DNA from: Gymnodinialimonas sp. 57CJ19 | GTDB lineage: Bacteria > Pseudomonadota > Alphaproteobacteria > Rhodobacterales > Rhodobacteraceae | Reading direction: 5' to 3' | Assembly (NCBI RefSeq): GCF_038396845.1 | Contig: NZ_CP151587.1 | Coordinates: 470,001 to 534,000, forward strand | Length of the DNA stretch: 64,000 nucleotides | Shown: piece after piece, positions 17,588 through 26,574 of the stretch | Layout: each line of letters opens with the position of its first letter | Position numbering within the stretch: position 1 is the stretch's first letter | Made by a program: the position numbers and the translations under genes | Notes under the pieces: model-generated | Databases searched by the model: none | Told to the model about the DNA's origin: nothing | Seen by the model: the letters and a program-made list of their open reading frames with translations, nothing else

Positions 17588-17641
17588 TTCATCTTGGCAA
17601 ATACAACTCAATTCCGACGGCGACCCAAACGCCGCCGCCGG
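17588..17641 (-). promoter_or_regulatory. Stem-loop between binding-protein and LivF genes
   Basis: On the minus strand a GC stem of about 9 bp (17633-17641 with 17614-17622, one G-T pair, 10-nt loop) lies 10 bp after the binding-protein stop codon, followed by a degenerate copy (17588-17605) of the box found 3' of dinB. It could stabilise the binding-protein mRNA and lower downstream expression. Confidence 0.35.
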
Positions 17642-17651
17642 AGTTTTCAGA

Positions 17652-18932
17652 TCAGCTCTCGCCGCACTGAGATTCGATCCCGTTCTCAGTCGCATATTGC
17701 GCGGAATCTTCCGCAACCAGCGGATCAATGACGCTATCATCGGGGGCGATAAAGTCAGTCAGCGTGACCCACTGTGATCCGTCCCACTGCTGCATAATCG
17801 CCATGCCGCTGCCACCGTGGTTCTCGCAAGAAACCGAGAACTCAGGCCCGATACCGGGCATGCCCAGTTCTTCCATACGCGCGTTGGTGATGTTCAGCGC
17901 TTCCATGCCGTCGCGCATCATAGACGCGTCGATGTCTGCCACGCCGTGGATCTCCTGCGCCATGGCCGCCGCTTCGGCTGCCAACATCGCCGCATACATG
18001 CCGCGCGTGTAAAGCACGTTGCCCAGGTTGCTGCCGTCGCCCGCGTTCAGACCGGCGTCGATCACCATCTCCTGAATTTCAGCAAACACGGGCATATCGC
18101 CCAAACGGTTCATGTTCAGGGACCGGTAGCCCGCGGCATCTGCACCCGCCGATTCAACGTCATGATCGGCACCAGCCCACCAGTTACCGATGAAGTTCTC
18201 CATCGGGTAGCGTGTATTGATGGCTTCCTGAATGGCAACCTGGTTCATCACGCCCCAGCCCCACATCACGACGTAATCGGGACGCTCCCGGCGGATTTGC
18301 AGCCATTGGTTGCCCTGCTCTTGACCCGGGTGATCCACAGCCAGCTGAGTCAGTTCAAACCCGTGCATTGCACTCAACTCTTCCAGCGTGCGGATCGGCT
18401 CGCGACCATAGGCCGAGTTGTGATACAGCAGCGCGATGGTCTGCCCTTCGAGGGAGCCGTCGTTCTCTTCCAGCAGCTGGTTCACGATCACCGAGGCCGC
18501 GTCCCAGTAGTTCGCCGGGTAGTTGAAGACATGGCTGAAGACGTCGCCATTGGCGGCAGAAGTCCGGCCATAGCCCATCGTGTGCAGCGGGATGCCGTCG
18601 GCGGTGGCGCGCGGGATCAACTGGTAGGTGATGCCGGTGGACAGCGGCTGATAGACCAGCGCGCCCTCGTCGCGGGTGCTCTCGTAGCATTCCACGCCGC
18701 GCTCGGTGTTGTAGGCGGTCTCGCACTCCACCACGCGGGCCTCGACGCCGCCGATGCCGCCGTCACGGGCGTTGAGCAGTGCGAAGTAGTCCTGATACCC
18801 GTCCGAGAACGGAATGCCGCCTGCCGCATAGGCGCCCGTCCGGTAGCTGAGGTCGGGGAACACAAGGTCCGCCATCGCGGGCGTACCAGCCACCATTGCG
18901 CTGGTCACAGCCAGCAGTGTCAGTTTTTTCAT
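17652..18932 (-). CDS. ABC transporter periplasmic substrate-binding protein, LivK type
   Basis: 426 residues with a Sec signal peptide (about 1-21). The mature part is a two-lobed periplasmic-binding fold of the branched-chain amino acid/amide class (LNARDGGIGGVEARVVECE; TIALLYHNSAYGREPIRTLEEL). Its length and the flanking CoA ligases point to an organic acid ligand, as in aromatic-acid importers, not leucine; this is inference. Gaps of 107 bp to the LivM-type gene and 123 bp to the LivF-type gene may hold processing signals that raise its level. Confidence 0.92.
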   Translation of the reverse strand: MKKLTLLAVTSAMVAGTPAMADLVFPDLSYRTGAYAAGGIPFSDGYQDYFALLNARDGGIGGVEARVVECETAYNTERGVECYESTRDEGALVYQPLSTGITYQLIPRATADGIPLHTMGYGRTSAANGDVFSHVFNYPANYWDAASVIVNQLLEENDGSLEGQTIALLYHNSAYGREPIRTLEELSAMHGFELTQLAVDHPGQEQGNQWLQIRRERPDYVVMWGWGVMNQVAIQEAINTRYPMENFIGNWWAGADHDVESAGADAAGYRSLNMNRLGDMPVFAEIQEMVIDAGLNAGDGSNLGNVLYTRGMYAAMLAAEAAAMAQEIHGVADIDASMMRDGMEALNITNARMEELGMPGIGPEFSVSCENHGGSGMAIMQQWDGSQWVTLTDFIAPDDSVIDPLVAEDSAQYATENGIESQCGES

Positions 18933-19039
18933 CGGGTCATTCCTCCCATGGATTAGTTCCGATTTATTCCTTCCCCACGCCTCCCAGCGCCGGGGTCTTC
19001 AATGTGACCGCTCTTTGGTCGGTCTCCTCACGGCGCCCC

Positions 19040-20125
19040 CTAGTGCGGGAACGGCCACAATCTCAATTTCTCTTTTGCCAAGGCCCACAGCCGGGCCAGC
19101 CCGTGGGGCTCCACGATCAGGAAGAACATGATCAACCCGCCCACGATCACGAACTGGAAATGCGCGCTCAGCGCCGTGTCCATCCCGAAGGTATCGACCA
19201 GCAACACCTTCAACACGACCGGCAGCAGAACCATGAACGCCGCGCCCGCAAAGCTGCCGAAGATGCTTCCCAAGCCGCCAATGATGATCATGAACAGCAC
19301 GAGGAAGCTCTTGGTGATGCCGTAGGCTTCCCCCACTTCCGCCGCGCCCAGATAGACGGTGAACAGCAGCGCGCCCGCGATGCCCACATAGAAGCTCGAC
19401 ACCGCAAAGGCCGTCAGTTTTGCCTTCAACGGGTTCACCCCGATGATCTCGGCGGCGATATCCATGTCGCGGATCGCCATCCACTGCCGGCCCACACTGC
19501 CCCGCGTCAGGTTCCGCGCGACCCAGGCCAGCACGAAGACGAACAGGAAGCAGAACAGGTACTTCGCCCAGGATTCCGCATTCGGGCCGGTGACCGGCAC
19601 ATTGATGAAGTAGAAGAAATCCCGCTCTGGCGCGCTGATCTGGCCCGAGGCCGAGTAGTTGTAGAACCACGGCACCTTGTTGAACAACCAAACGAGGAAG
19701 AACTGCGCCGCCAACGTCGCAACCGCCAGATAGAACCCCTTGATCCGCAAGCTCGGCAAGCCAAACGCCACGCCAACCATCGCCGTCATCACGCCGCTCA
19801 GCAACGTGACCGAGATCATGTCGAGCCCCGGAAACGCGGTCATCAGCTTGTAGGACGTATAGGCCCCCACCGCCATGAACCCGCCGGTGCCAAGGCTGAC
19901 CTGCCCGCAATAGCCCGTCAGGATGTTCAGCCCGATCGCCGCGATCGCATAGATCAGGAACGGGATCAGGATCGAATTCGCCCAGTAATCGTTCAGAACG
20001 AACGGAATAACCAAGGCCCCGACGACCAACACAAAGTAGTAGCGATAGCGATCAAACAGGATCGGAAATGTCTGGCTGTCTTCGCTGTAGGACGTTTTGA
20101 AATCGCCCGCTTCCCGGTAAAACAT
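19040..20125 (-). CDS. ABC transporter permease, LivM type
   Basis: 361 residues with about ten membrane helices. It carries the GGLGSIFGSFAGAAF motif that contacts the ATPases and the family-typical NILTGYCGQVSLGTGGFMAVGAYTS stretch near residue 70 (shown here as the signature region). A short soluble loop (NKVPWFYNYSASGQ) sits mid-protein. It starts 3 bp after the LivH-type gene ends, so the two permeases are co-translated. Confidence 0.93.
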   Translation of the reverse strand: MFYREAGDFKTSYSEDSQTFPILFDRYRYYFVLVVGALVIPFVLNDYWANSILIPFLIYAIAAIGLNILTGYCGQVSLGTGGFMAVGAYTSYKLMTAFPGLDMISVTLLSGVMTAMVGVAFGLPSLRIKGFYLAVATLAAQFFLVWLFNKVPWFYNYSASGQISAPERDFFYFINVPVTGPNAESWAKYLFCFLFVFVLAWVARNLTRGSVGRQWMAIRDMDIAAEIIGVNPLKAKLTAFAVSSFYVGIAGALLFTVYLGAAEVGEAYGITKSFLVLFMIIIGGLGSIFGSFAGAAFMVLLPVVLKVLLVDTFGMDTALSAHFQFVIVGGLIMFFLIVEPHGLARLWALAKEKLRLWPFPH

Positions 20126-20128
20126 GGC

Positions 20129-21115
20129 TCAGACCCTCTCGATGATTTTTTCGCCGAACAGGCCCTGGGGCCGGAAGACGAGGAACAGAAGCGCCAATAC
20201 GTAGGCGAACCAGTTTTCCGTGGCTCCGCCGATCATCGGACCGACCGAGAATTCAAACAGCGCCTCTCCGACGCCAATGATAAGCCCGCCGACAATGGCG
20301 CCGGGGATCGACGTGAAGCCGCCCAGCATCAGCACCGGCAACGCCTTCAGCGCGATCAAGCTAAGCGAGAACTGCACGCCAGACTTGCTGCCCCACATGA
20401 TCCCCGCCACCAGCGCGACGATTCCCGCCAGCGACCAGACCAGAACCCACACGTAGTTGAGCGAGATCCCAACGCTCAGCGCCGCTTGGTGATCGTCCGC
20501 CACCGCCCGCATCGCGCGGCCATTCTTGGTGTATTGCGAATAGGCAATCAGCCCCATCACAAGGATCGCGGCGATCAGCGTGGCGGCAATATCCAGATTG
20601 TCGATGAAGAAACCGTAGCCGAAGACTTCAAACGTGGTGATGTCGATCCAATCGTTGATCCCCTGCGGCAGCCCCACGTCGAGGTTGCGAATCTCGCTGC
20701 CCCACATCAGGTCGCTCACGCCTTCAAGGAAGTAGGCCAGCCCGATCGTGGCCATGAACAGAATGATCGGCTCTTGGCCCACCAGATGTTTGAACACGAA
20801 CCGTTGCACCAGATAGGCAAAGGCGATCATCACCAGCACCGTCAGCAAGATCGCCCCCAGCGCCGGGACGTGCCAGCCGAAGTGGTGGATGTCGGTGCCG
20901 AAGATCTCGTTGATCAGATGCGCAAAGGGCACCCTGCCGTCCTGAATGCCCACCAACGTCATCGCCGCAAACAGCGCCATGACCCCTTGGGCATAGTTGA
21001 AGATGCCGGACGCCTTGAAGATCAAGACAAACCCAAGCGCCACCAGCGCATACATCACCCCGGTCATCAGCCCGTTGAGCGTGACCTCCATCGCGAAAAT
21101 TAACTGGTCAGGCAT
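20129..21115 (-). CDS. ABC transporter permease, LivH type
   Basis: 328 residues with about eight to nine hydrophobic helices. Recognisable features are GLMTGVMYALVALGFVLIFK at the N-terminus, FNYAQGVMAL, and the ATPase-contact loop LGGFTSIPGAIVGGLIIGVG near residue 270. It forms the membrane channel with the LivM-type subunit. It starts 3 bp after the small periplasmic protein gene. Confidence 0.93.
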   Translation of the reverse strand: MPDQLIFAMEVTLNGLMTGVMYALVALGFVLIFKASGIFNYAQGVMALFAAMTLVGIQDGRVPFAHLINEIFGTDIHHFGWHVPALGAILLTVLVMIAFAYLVQRFVFKHLVGQEPIILFMATIGLAYFLEGVSDLMWGSEIRNLDVGLPQGINDWIDITTFEVFGYGFFIDNLDIAATLIAAILVMGLIAYSQYTKNGRAMRAVADDHQAALSVGISLNYVWVLVWSLAGIVALVAGIMWGSKSGVQFSLSLIALKALPVLMLGGFTSIPGAIVGGLIIGVGEALFEFSVGPMIGGATENWFAYVLALLFLVFRPQGLFGEKIIERV

Positions 21116-21118
21116 GTC

Positions 21119-21598
21119 TCAGCTCTCCAAATTCGTTTCAATGACGGTCAGGTGCATCGGCGTGGCTTCCCGGTCGATTTCGATCTCTAGGCGCGGCTCT
21201 CGCAGCGTCGTCGTTTGAAGGGTGGGGGGCTGACGATCGATGCGAATGTAATCGCCCGACGCAACTGCCGCTTCGGCCCAGGGCACGACTTGCGCCTCGA
21301 TCGGGCCGTTGATGGCGCAATATTGGACGACTGCACCGGGCAAGGCCCGTTGCAATTCCCATGCCGCGTCGTCTGGGCGCCAAGTCTCCCACGCCGCGCG
21401 GTGCGGGACGCGGGTTAGCCCGGTCACATCGGTTTCGCGGACCTCCAGCATCGGCGTCAGGCAACGGGCTTGGAACGCCTCGAAACTGCCTTCGATCTGC
21501 GCCGAGGCCGGGGCCGCCAGCGCAAACGCGGCGACGGCCGCCGTATGCACGAAAAGTGCGCCCCGTGTGTACAGAATGTGTACAGCCGATTCAGTCAT
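21119..21598 (-). CDS. Unidentified periplasmic protein inside the ABC importer operon
   Basis: 159 residues. The N-terminus (GALFVHTAAVAAFALAAPASAQ) is a Sec signal with a somewhat long n-region; the mature part has two Cys (RCLTP, QYCAI) likely to pair. It is not a lipoprotein. It overlaps the LivG-type gene by 8 bp and ends 3 bp before the LivH-type gene, so it is an integral operon member. I do not recognise the family; it may be an accessory to substrate capture. Confidence 0.75.
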   Translation of the reverse strand: MTESAVHILYTRGALFVHTAAVAAFALAAPASAQIEGSFEAFQARCLTPMLEVRETDVTGLTRVPHRAAWETWRPDDAAWELQRALPGAVVQYCAINGPIEAQVVPWAEAAVASGDYIRIDRQPPTLQTTTLREPRLEIEIDREATPMHLTVIETNLES

Positions 21599-22409
21599 GG
21601 GCCACGCCCAGATACGCGTCGATCACCTCTTGGTTGTTGCGCACCTCATCGGGCGTGCCGTCGCCAATCTTCTTGCCGTAATCCATCACCACGACGCGGT
21701 CGGAAAGGTCCATCACCACGCCCATGTCGTGCTCGATCAAAACGATGGTGGTGCCGAACTCATCATTCACGTCGAGGATGAAGCGCGACATGTCTTCTTT
21801 CTCCTCCACGTTCATGCCCGCCATCGGCTCATCCAGCAGCAGAATCTGCGGCTCGGCCGCCAAGGCGCGGGCCAGTTCGACCCGCTTCTTAAGACCATAG
21901 GGCAAGCGGCCCACGGGCGTTTTGCGGATGGCTTGAATCTCAAGAAAATCAATGACTTCCTCAACCTTCGCACGGTTCGCAACCTCTTCCTTTTCGGCTT
22001 TGCCCCACCACATAGCCTGGCCCAGAAGGCCCGAATTCATGTGGTTCAGTCGCCCGGTCATGACGTTGTCGAGAACGCTCATCCCCTCGAACAGCGCGAT
22101 GTTCTGGAACGTGCGGGCGATGCCTTGGCGCGCCACCTGATAGGGCCGCATCGAGGGTCGTTGCGCCCCGCGATACATGACCTGGCCTTCTTGCGGATTA
22201 TAGAAGCCGCTGATGACGTTCAGCATCGAGGATTTCCCCGCCCCGTTCGGGCCGATGATCGCCCGAATCTCGCCTTCGCGCACGTCGAACGAGATGTTCT
22301 TGATCGCCTCAACCCCCCCAAATCTAAGGGTAATTTCGCGCATCTCCAAAACCACAGGCCCAATCTTGCGCCCATCTGCGGTTACGTGACCTTCTGCCTG
22401 ATCAAGCAT
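21591..22409 (-). CDS. ABC transporter ATP-binding protein, LivG type
   Basis: 272 residues. Walker A GPNGAGKSS (about 53-61), Q-loop FQNIALFEGMSV, signature region LPYGLKKRVELARAL (a degenerate LSxGxxK signature common in LivG homologues), Walker B ILLLDEPMAGM, and the H-loop in IEHDMGVVMDLSD. It pairs with the LivF-type ATPase. The start lies 81 bp after the fadD-like stop codon, across a structured spacer. Confidence 0.93.
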   Translation of the reverse strand: MLDQAEGHVTADGRKIGPVVLEMREITLRFGGVEAIKNISFDVREGEIRAIIGPNGAGKSSMLNVISGFYNPQEGQVMYRGAQRPSMRPYQVARQGIARTFQNIALFEGMSVLDNVMTGRLNHMNSGLLGQAMWWGKAEKEEVANRAKVEEVIDFLEIQAIRKTPVGRLPYGLKKRVELARALAAEPQILLLDEPMAGMNVEEKEDMSRFILDVNDEFGTTIVLIEHDMGVVMDLSDRVVVMDYGKKIGDGTPDEVRNNQEVIDAYLGVAHD

Positions 22410-22432
22410 TATTCAAATCTCCGACCCTGTGG

Positions 22433-22492
22433 GATGGTGGGTGGGGCGTCGTGCGTTCAGCACGCGCGTTTTGCGCAGCAAACCCACCCATC
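22433..22492 (-). promoter_or_regulatory. Three-way-junction-like structure between the FadD-like and LivG-type genes
   Basis: An outer stem of 10 bp with one bulged base (22433-22442 with 22482-22492) encloses two hairpins: CGTGC/GCACG (22450-22454 with 22460-22464) and GCGC/GCGC (22464-22467 with 22473-22476). It begins at the FadD-like stop codon. Possibly attenuates or stabilises the downstream transporter message. Confidence 0.35.
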
Positions 22493-24464
22493 ATTCCGCC
22501 GCCATCTGGGGGTTGCCCACGTTAACCGTCGCTGCATCAATGATCTGCAAAGTGGCCGTGATCTTGCCCTTCCGGCCATCCTCGTAGGTCACTTCCGTCT
22601 CGGTGTACTGCTCTGTTTTTCCACCATAAAGCGCATCCAGAAGGTCAGCGAACTTCTCTTCCACGATCCGACGGCGCACCTTGCGCGTACGGGTCATTTC
22701 ACCGTCATCGGCGTCCAGTTCCTTGTGCAACACAAGGAACCGCGCGATCTGGCAATGGGCCAGCATCGGGTCTTCGGCGACGGATTTGTTAACCGCTTCC
22801 ACATGCCCCTTGAGCGAGGACAGGACCTGCGGATGCCCCGCCAATTCCTGATAAGACGCATAGGCGATATTGTTGCGCTCAGCCCAATTGCCGACGGCGC
22901 TCAGATCAATGTTGATGAAGGCAGTGCAGAACTCTTTTTCCGCCCCAAAAACAACGGCTTCCAGAATGTCAGGGTAGAACTTCAGCTTGTTCTCCACGAA
23001 CTTCGGCGCGAACAGCCCGCCTTGGGCCATTTTGCCCACATCCTTGGCCCGGTCGAGGATACGCAGATGCCCCGAGCCTTCTTCGATAAAGCCCGCGTCA
23101 CCGGTCGCGACCCAGCCTTCGGGATCTTTGGTCGAAGCGGTGCTTTCGGGGTTCTTGTAGTATTCCACGAAGGTGCCCGGAGAGCGGTAGAACACCTCTC
23201 CATTCTCGCCGATCTTCAGCTCCACCCCCGGCGACGGCACGCCAACCGTATCGGGGCGCACTTCGCTGTCGGGTTGCTGTGTGATGAACACGCTGGCTTC
23301 GGTCTGGCCGTAGAGCTGTTTCAGGTTGATGCCCAAAGCTCTATAGAAATCAAAGATTTCCGGCCCAATGGCTTCGCCCGCTGTGTAACCCACGCGGACC
23401 CGGCTCATGCCCAGGGTGTTCTTGAGCGGCCCGATCACCAGCGCCGTGTCGATGGCGTAAACAATCCGGTCCCCAAGGGTCACGTGCTTGCCGTCCAGAA
23501 TCCTTGGCCCGATGATCTTGGCCCGCGCCATGGCGCGATCGAACATGCCTTTCTTCAGCTTGCCGGCGTCTTCCATACGGATCATCACGCTGGTCAACAG
23601 CGTCTCGAACACACGCGGCGGCGCGAAGAAATAGGTGGGCCCGATCTCGCGCAGGTCGGTCATCATCGTTTCCGCGCTTTCGGGGCAATTGACGCAGAAG
23701 CCCGACCAATAGGCCTGCCCGATGGAGAAGATGAAATCCCCCACCCAAGCCATTGGAAGATAGGCCAGAACCTCGTCTTCCATCCGCAGGTTATCGAACT
23801 CGCACGACGCCTTGGAGGTCTCGATAATGTTGCGATTCGACAGCACAACGCCCTTCGGCTTGCCCGTGGTGCCCGAGGTATAAAGCATCACACAGGTGCT
23901 GTCGTAGGTCAGCTCGGCCTCACGGGCCTGCAATTCAGGCAGCAAACGCTGACGCGCGGCGCGGCCTTCGGCCTGCACGTCGTCCAGCGCATTCATCATG
24001 GTGTGGTCGTATTTGCGCATCCCGCGCCGGTCCAGGTAGATGATCTGCTCGATCCCTTGCAGGGATTCCTGCGCCTCAATCACCTTATCGACTTGTTCCT
24101 GATCGCCGCCGATGACGAAGCGGGCACCGCAGTGCTCCAGCACGTATGTCATTTCTTCCGCGACGGCGTCTTGGTACAATGGCACCGGCACGCCGCCAGC
24201 CATTTCAACGGCCACGATGGACCAATATAAAGCGGGACGGTTGCGGCCGATGACGGCGACATAGTCGCCCCGGTTCAGACCAAGGCCGATCAGACCGAGG
24301 GACAATGCCTCGATCTCTTCCAGCGTCTCGCTCCAGGTCCAGCTTTGCCAGATTCCGTATTCCTTTTCGCGGTACGCCGCGCGGCCCGCGAATTCAGCCG
24401 CATTGCGGCGCAGAAGCGCAGGCACGGATTGCAGCGCGCCTGTCGACGGTTTTGTATCAGCCAA
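22491..24464 (-). CDS. Long-chain acyl-CoA synthetase-like AMP-forming ligase
   Basis: 657 residues from a TTG start (MADTKPSTG) with GGGAGG 5 nt upstream; the longer open frame has no such site. ATP + acid + CoA to acyl-CoA. Motifs: the P-loop-like YTSGTTGKPKG, the A5 motif LKQLYGQTEAS, the A7 motif GWVATGDAGFIEEG, and DRAKDVGKMAQGG. Its length matches FACL-type ligases that sit first in ABC operons with LivFGHMK. It opens the operon, opposite the two-component genes. Confidence 0.9.
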   Translation of the reverse strand: MADTKPSTGALQSVPALLRRNAAEFAGRAAYREKEYGIWQSWTWSETLEEIEALSLGLIGLGLNRGDYVAVIGRNRPALYWSIVAVEMAGGVPVPLYQDAVAEEMTYVLEHCGARFVIGGDQEQVDKVIEAQESLQGIEQIIYLDRRGMRKYDHTMMNALDDVQAEGRAARQRLLPELQAREAELTYDSTCVMLYTSGTTGKPKGVVLSNRNIIETSKASCEFDNLRMEDEVLAYLPMAWVGDFIFSIGQAYWSGFCVNCPESAETMMTDLREIGPTYFFAPPRVFETLLTSVMIRMEDAGKLKKGMFDRAMARAKIIGPRILDGKHVTLGDRIVYAIDTALVIGPLKNTLGMSRVRVGYTAGEAIGPEIFDFYRALGINLKQLYGQTEASVFITQQPDSEVRPDTVGVPSPGVELKIGENGEVFYRSPGTFVEYYKNPESTASTKDPEGWVATGDAGFIEEGSGHLRILDRAKDVGKMAQGGLFAPKFVENKLKFYPDILEAVVFGAEKEFCTAFINIDLSAVGNWAERNNIAYASYQELAGHPQVLSSLKGHVEAVNKSVAEDPMLAHCQIARFLVLHKELDADDGEMTRTRKVRRRIVEEKFADLLDALYGGKTEQYTETEVTYEDGRKGKITATLQIIDAATVNVGNPQMAAE

Positions 24465-24663
24465 ACTATCCTCCCTTCGCCGACCCTCCCGGCCGACATG
24501 TGTTCTGTACGCTCTCTGGTTCGGAGCGTTACGCGAACAGCACCACCGTGGCACAAAAGAGTTGTCGGTCAAGAGTTACGTGACTTTGTCGCAATTCTAT
24601 CAAATTGTAACAGCGCCTCGGGCGGCCTTGGCGGCAGCGCCTTGGACCGTTAGCCATAAGGCC

Positions 24664-26574
24664 ATGGCACGTGACCGAAAAACGGAATCTTTTACCCGCG
24701 CAGGACTGAACCTGATCCAACAGGCTTTGTCGATTTACGACGCGGATCTGCGGCTGGCCGTGTGCAATCGTCCGTTTCAGGAGATGTTCGGCCTGCCGCC
24801 CCACCTTGTCACCCCCGGCGCTCGTTTTGATGAAACGCTCACCTATCTGGTGCGCCAAGGCGAATACGGTGAGGTCGATGATGTAGAGGCTTTCGTGCAG
24901 GTCCGCGTCGATCAGGCATTGGCGTTTCTGCCGCATTATGTTGAACGAATCCGCGCCAATGGGCGGGCGATCAGCGTCGAAGGTTCCCCCTTGCCCGACG
25001 GTGGCTGGGTCACGGTGTACACGGATATCACAGCGACCAAACGGCAGGAAATGCTGCTTCGGGCCCGGTCCGAGGAATTGTCGGATCAAGTCCTGACCCA
25101 TACCGAGGAACTGGCGTTGACCAATCGCCGCCTGGCCGCCACCATCAGCCAGCTGCAAGAGGCCAAAGCCGCCCTGACCGAGATGGAGGCCCGCACCCGT
25201 CTGGTCACGGAAATGACCCCCGCCCATATCGGCCACCTCGATGGAAACGGGAAATACTCCTTTACCAACAAACGCCTGTCGGTGGTTTTGCCGGGGCGGG
25301 CCAACGACATTATTGGCGAATCGTTTGAACAGGCCTTGGGGGCCGAGGTCGCAGCCCTCCTGCGCCCCGCGCTTGCCCGTGCCAGTGGGGGCGATCCGTC
25401 GGTGCAGGAGTTCACGGACCCGGAGTCGGGCCGCCGTATCCGCACGGCCTTCACCCCCGATGAACATGCCGATGGCGGCGTCTACCTGCTGTCCACCGAT
25501 GTGACCGAAGAAACCCAGGCCCGCACCGCGCTGGAACAGACCCATAAACGCGAATTGGCGGTGCAATTGACCAGCGGTCTTGCCCACGACTTTGCCAATC
25601 TACTGACGATTATCCTTGGTCTTCAGGCAAGGCTGGAAAAACTGCCCCTGCCCCACGGCGCCCATGAGCTGACCGGTGCGACGCGCATGGCGGTGCGGCG
25701 CGGCGGGTCGTTGCTCGACAAGATCGCCAATATGACCGGCGCGCGGAACATGCGGGCCGCCCCCGTTGTGGTGCAGGATTTTCTGGACAGTTTTACCCCT
25801 CTGGCCGAAGCGACGCTGCCCGATGGCGTGTCGATCTCGGTCACCAATGATCTGCCCCACCCGGCGCTGATGCTGGATGCCGGCACCTTGCAGGATGGCT
25901 TGCTTAATCTTGTGTTGAACGCCCGTGACGCGATTGGCATCGCGCCGGGGCATATCGCGCTGAAGGCTCGCAGCGTGCTGGATACCTGGCTGGAAATCAC
26001 CGTCAGCGACACCGGGCGCGGTTTTTCGAAAGACGCATTGGAACAGGCGCTGAATCCGTTTTTCACCACCAAGGGGGATGAGGGGTCGGGTCTTGGCCTG
26101 ACCATGGTCTATGATCTGGTGAAGCTGGCGGGGGGCACCTTGCGGCTTTCGAACACCCGCGATGGGGCCTGCGTGACCCTGCGCCTGCCCCTGCGCCCCG
26201 CCGAGGCCGAGGCGCGTCCGCGTCTGATCCTTCTGGTGGATGACATCCCCGACATCCGTACCCACGTCCGCGATCTGTTGACGGATTTGGGCCATCAAGT
26301 GATCGAGGCCGCGTCGTCGGAAGAGGCTGATTCCCTGGCCGATCTGCCGGGCCTTGATTGGGTGTTGTCTGATATCAATCTTGGAGGCACCGACGGGGTC
26401 GCCTTGTTGCGGTCCATCTCGATGCGCCAACCGGCGCTGAAACTGGCTTTGATGACCTCGCTCCCGCCCGATGATCCGCGCTATAGTGCCGGGGCAGATT
26501 ACTGGCCCGTACTGCGTAAACCGCTCGATTCCGCGGCATTGATGCACCTGTTGGCCTTGGAGGCCCCGCAATGA
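24664..26574 (+). CDS. Hybrid sensor histidine kinase with PAS domains and a C-terminal receiver
   Basis: 636 residues, soluble (no membrane helix). In order: PAS-7 type domain (LSIYDADLRLAVCN..., about 20-125), coiled coil, second PAS-like region (about 185-290), HisKA with phosphoacceptor His308 (SGLAHDFANLL), HATPase with NLVLNARDAI, DTGRGF, FFTTK and GSGLGL, and a receiver domain with Asp570 (LSDINLGG) and Lys in LRKPL. It overlaps the response regulator gene by 4 bp. It lies divergent from the importer operon, which it may control (inference). No strong ribosome site precedes 24664. Confidence 0.88.
   Translation: MARDRKTESFTRAGLNLIQQALSIYDADLRLAVCNRPFQEMFGLPPHLVTPGARFDETLTYLVRQGEYGEVDDVEAFVQVRVDQALAFLPHYVERIRANGRAISVEGSPLPDGGWVTVYTDITATKRQEMLLRARSEELSDQVLTHTEELALTNRRLAATISQLQEAKAALTEMEARTRLVTEMTPAHIGHLDGNGKYSFTNKRLSVVLPGRANDIIGESFEQALGAEVAALLRPALARASGGDPSVQEFTDPESGRRIRTAFTPDEHADGGVYLLSTDVTEETQARTALEQTHKRELAVQLTSGLAHDFANLLTIILGLQARLEKLPLPHGAHELTGATRMAVRRGGSLLDKIANMTGARNMRAAPVVVQDFLDSFTPLAEATLPDGVSISVTNDLPHPALMLDAGTLQDGLLNLVLNARDAIGIAPGHIALKARSVLDTWLEITVSDTGRGFSKDALEQALNPFFTTKGDEGSGLGLTMVYDLVKLAGGTLRLSNTRDGACVTLRLPLRPAEAEARPRLILLVDDIPDIRTHVRDLLTDLGHQVIEAASSEEADSLADLPGLDWVLSDINLGGTDGVALLRSISMRQPALKLALMTSLPPDDPRYSAGADYWPVLRKPLDSAALMHLLALEAPQ

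Noticed and set aside
18896..21103. A 735-codon open frame opposite the two permease genes
   Set aside because: Very rich in charged residues because it is the complement of membrane-helix codons; not a real protein.
16692..22409. Leucine/isoleucine/valine importer
   Set aside because: Component types match Liv proteins, but the flanking CoA ligases point to an organic acid, so I avoided liv gene names.
21309..24230. A 973-codon open frame opposite the LivG-type and FadD-like genes
   Set aside because: It crosses two well-defined genes and the gap between them on the opposite strand; no recognisable domain.
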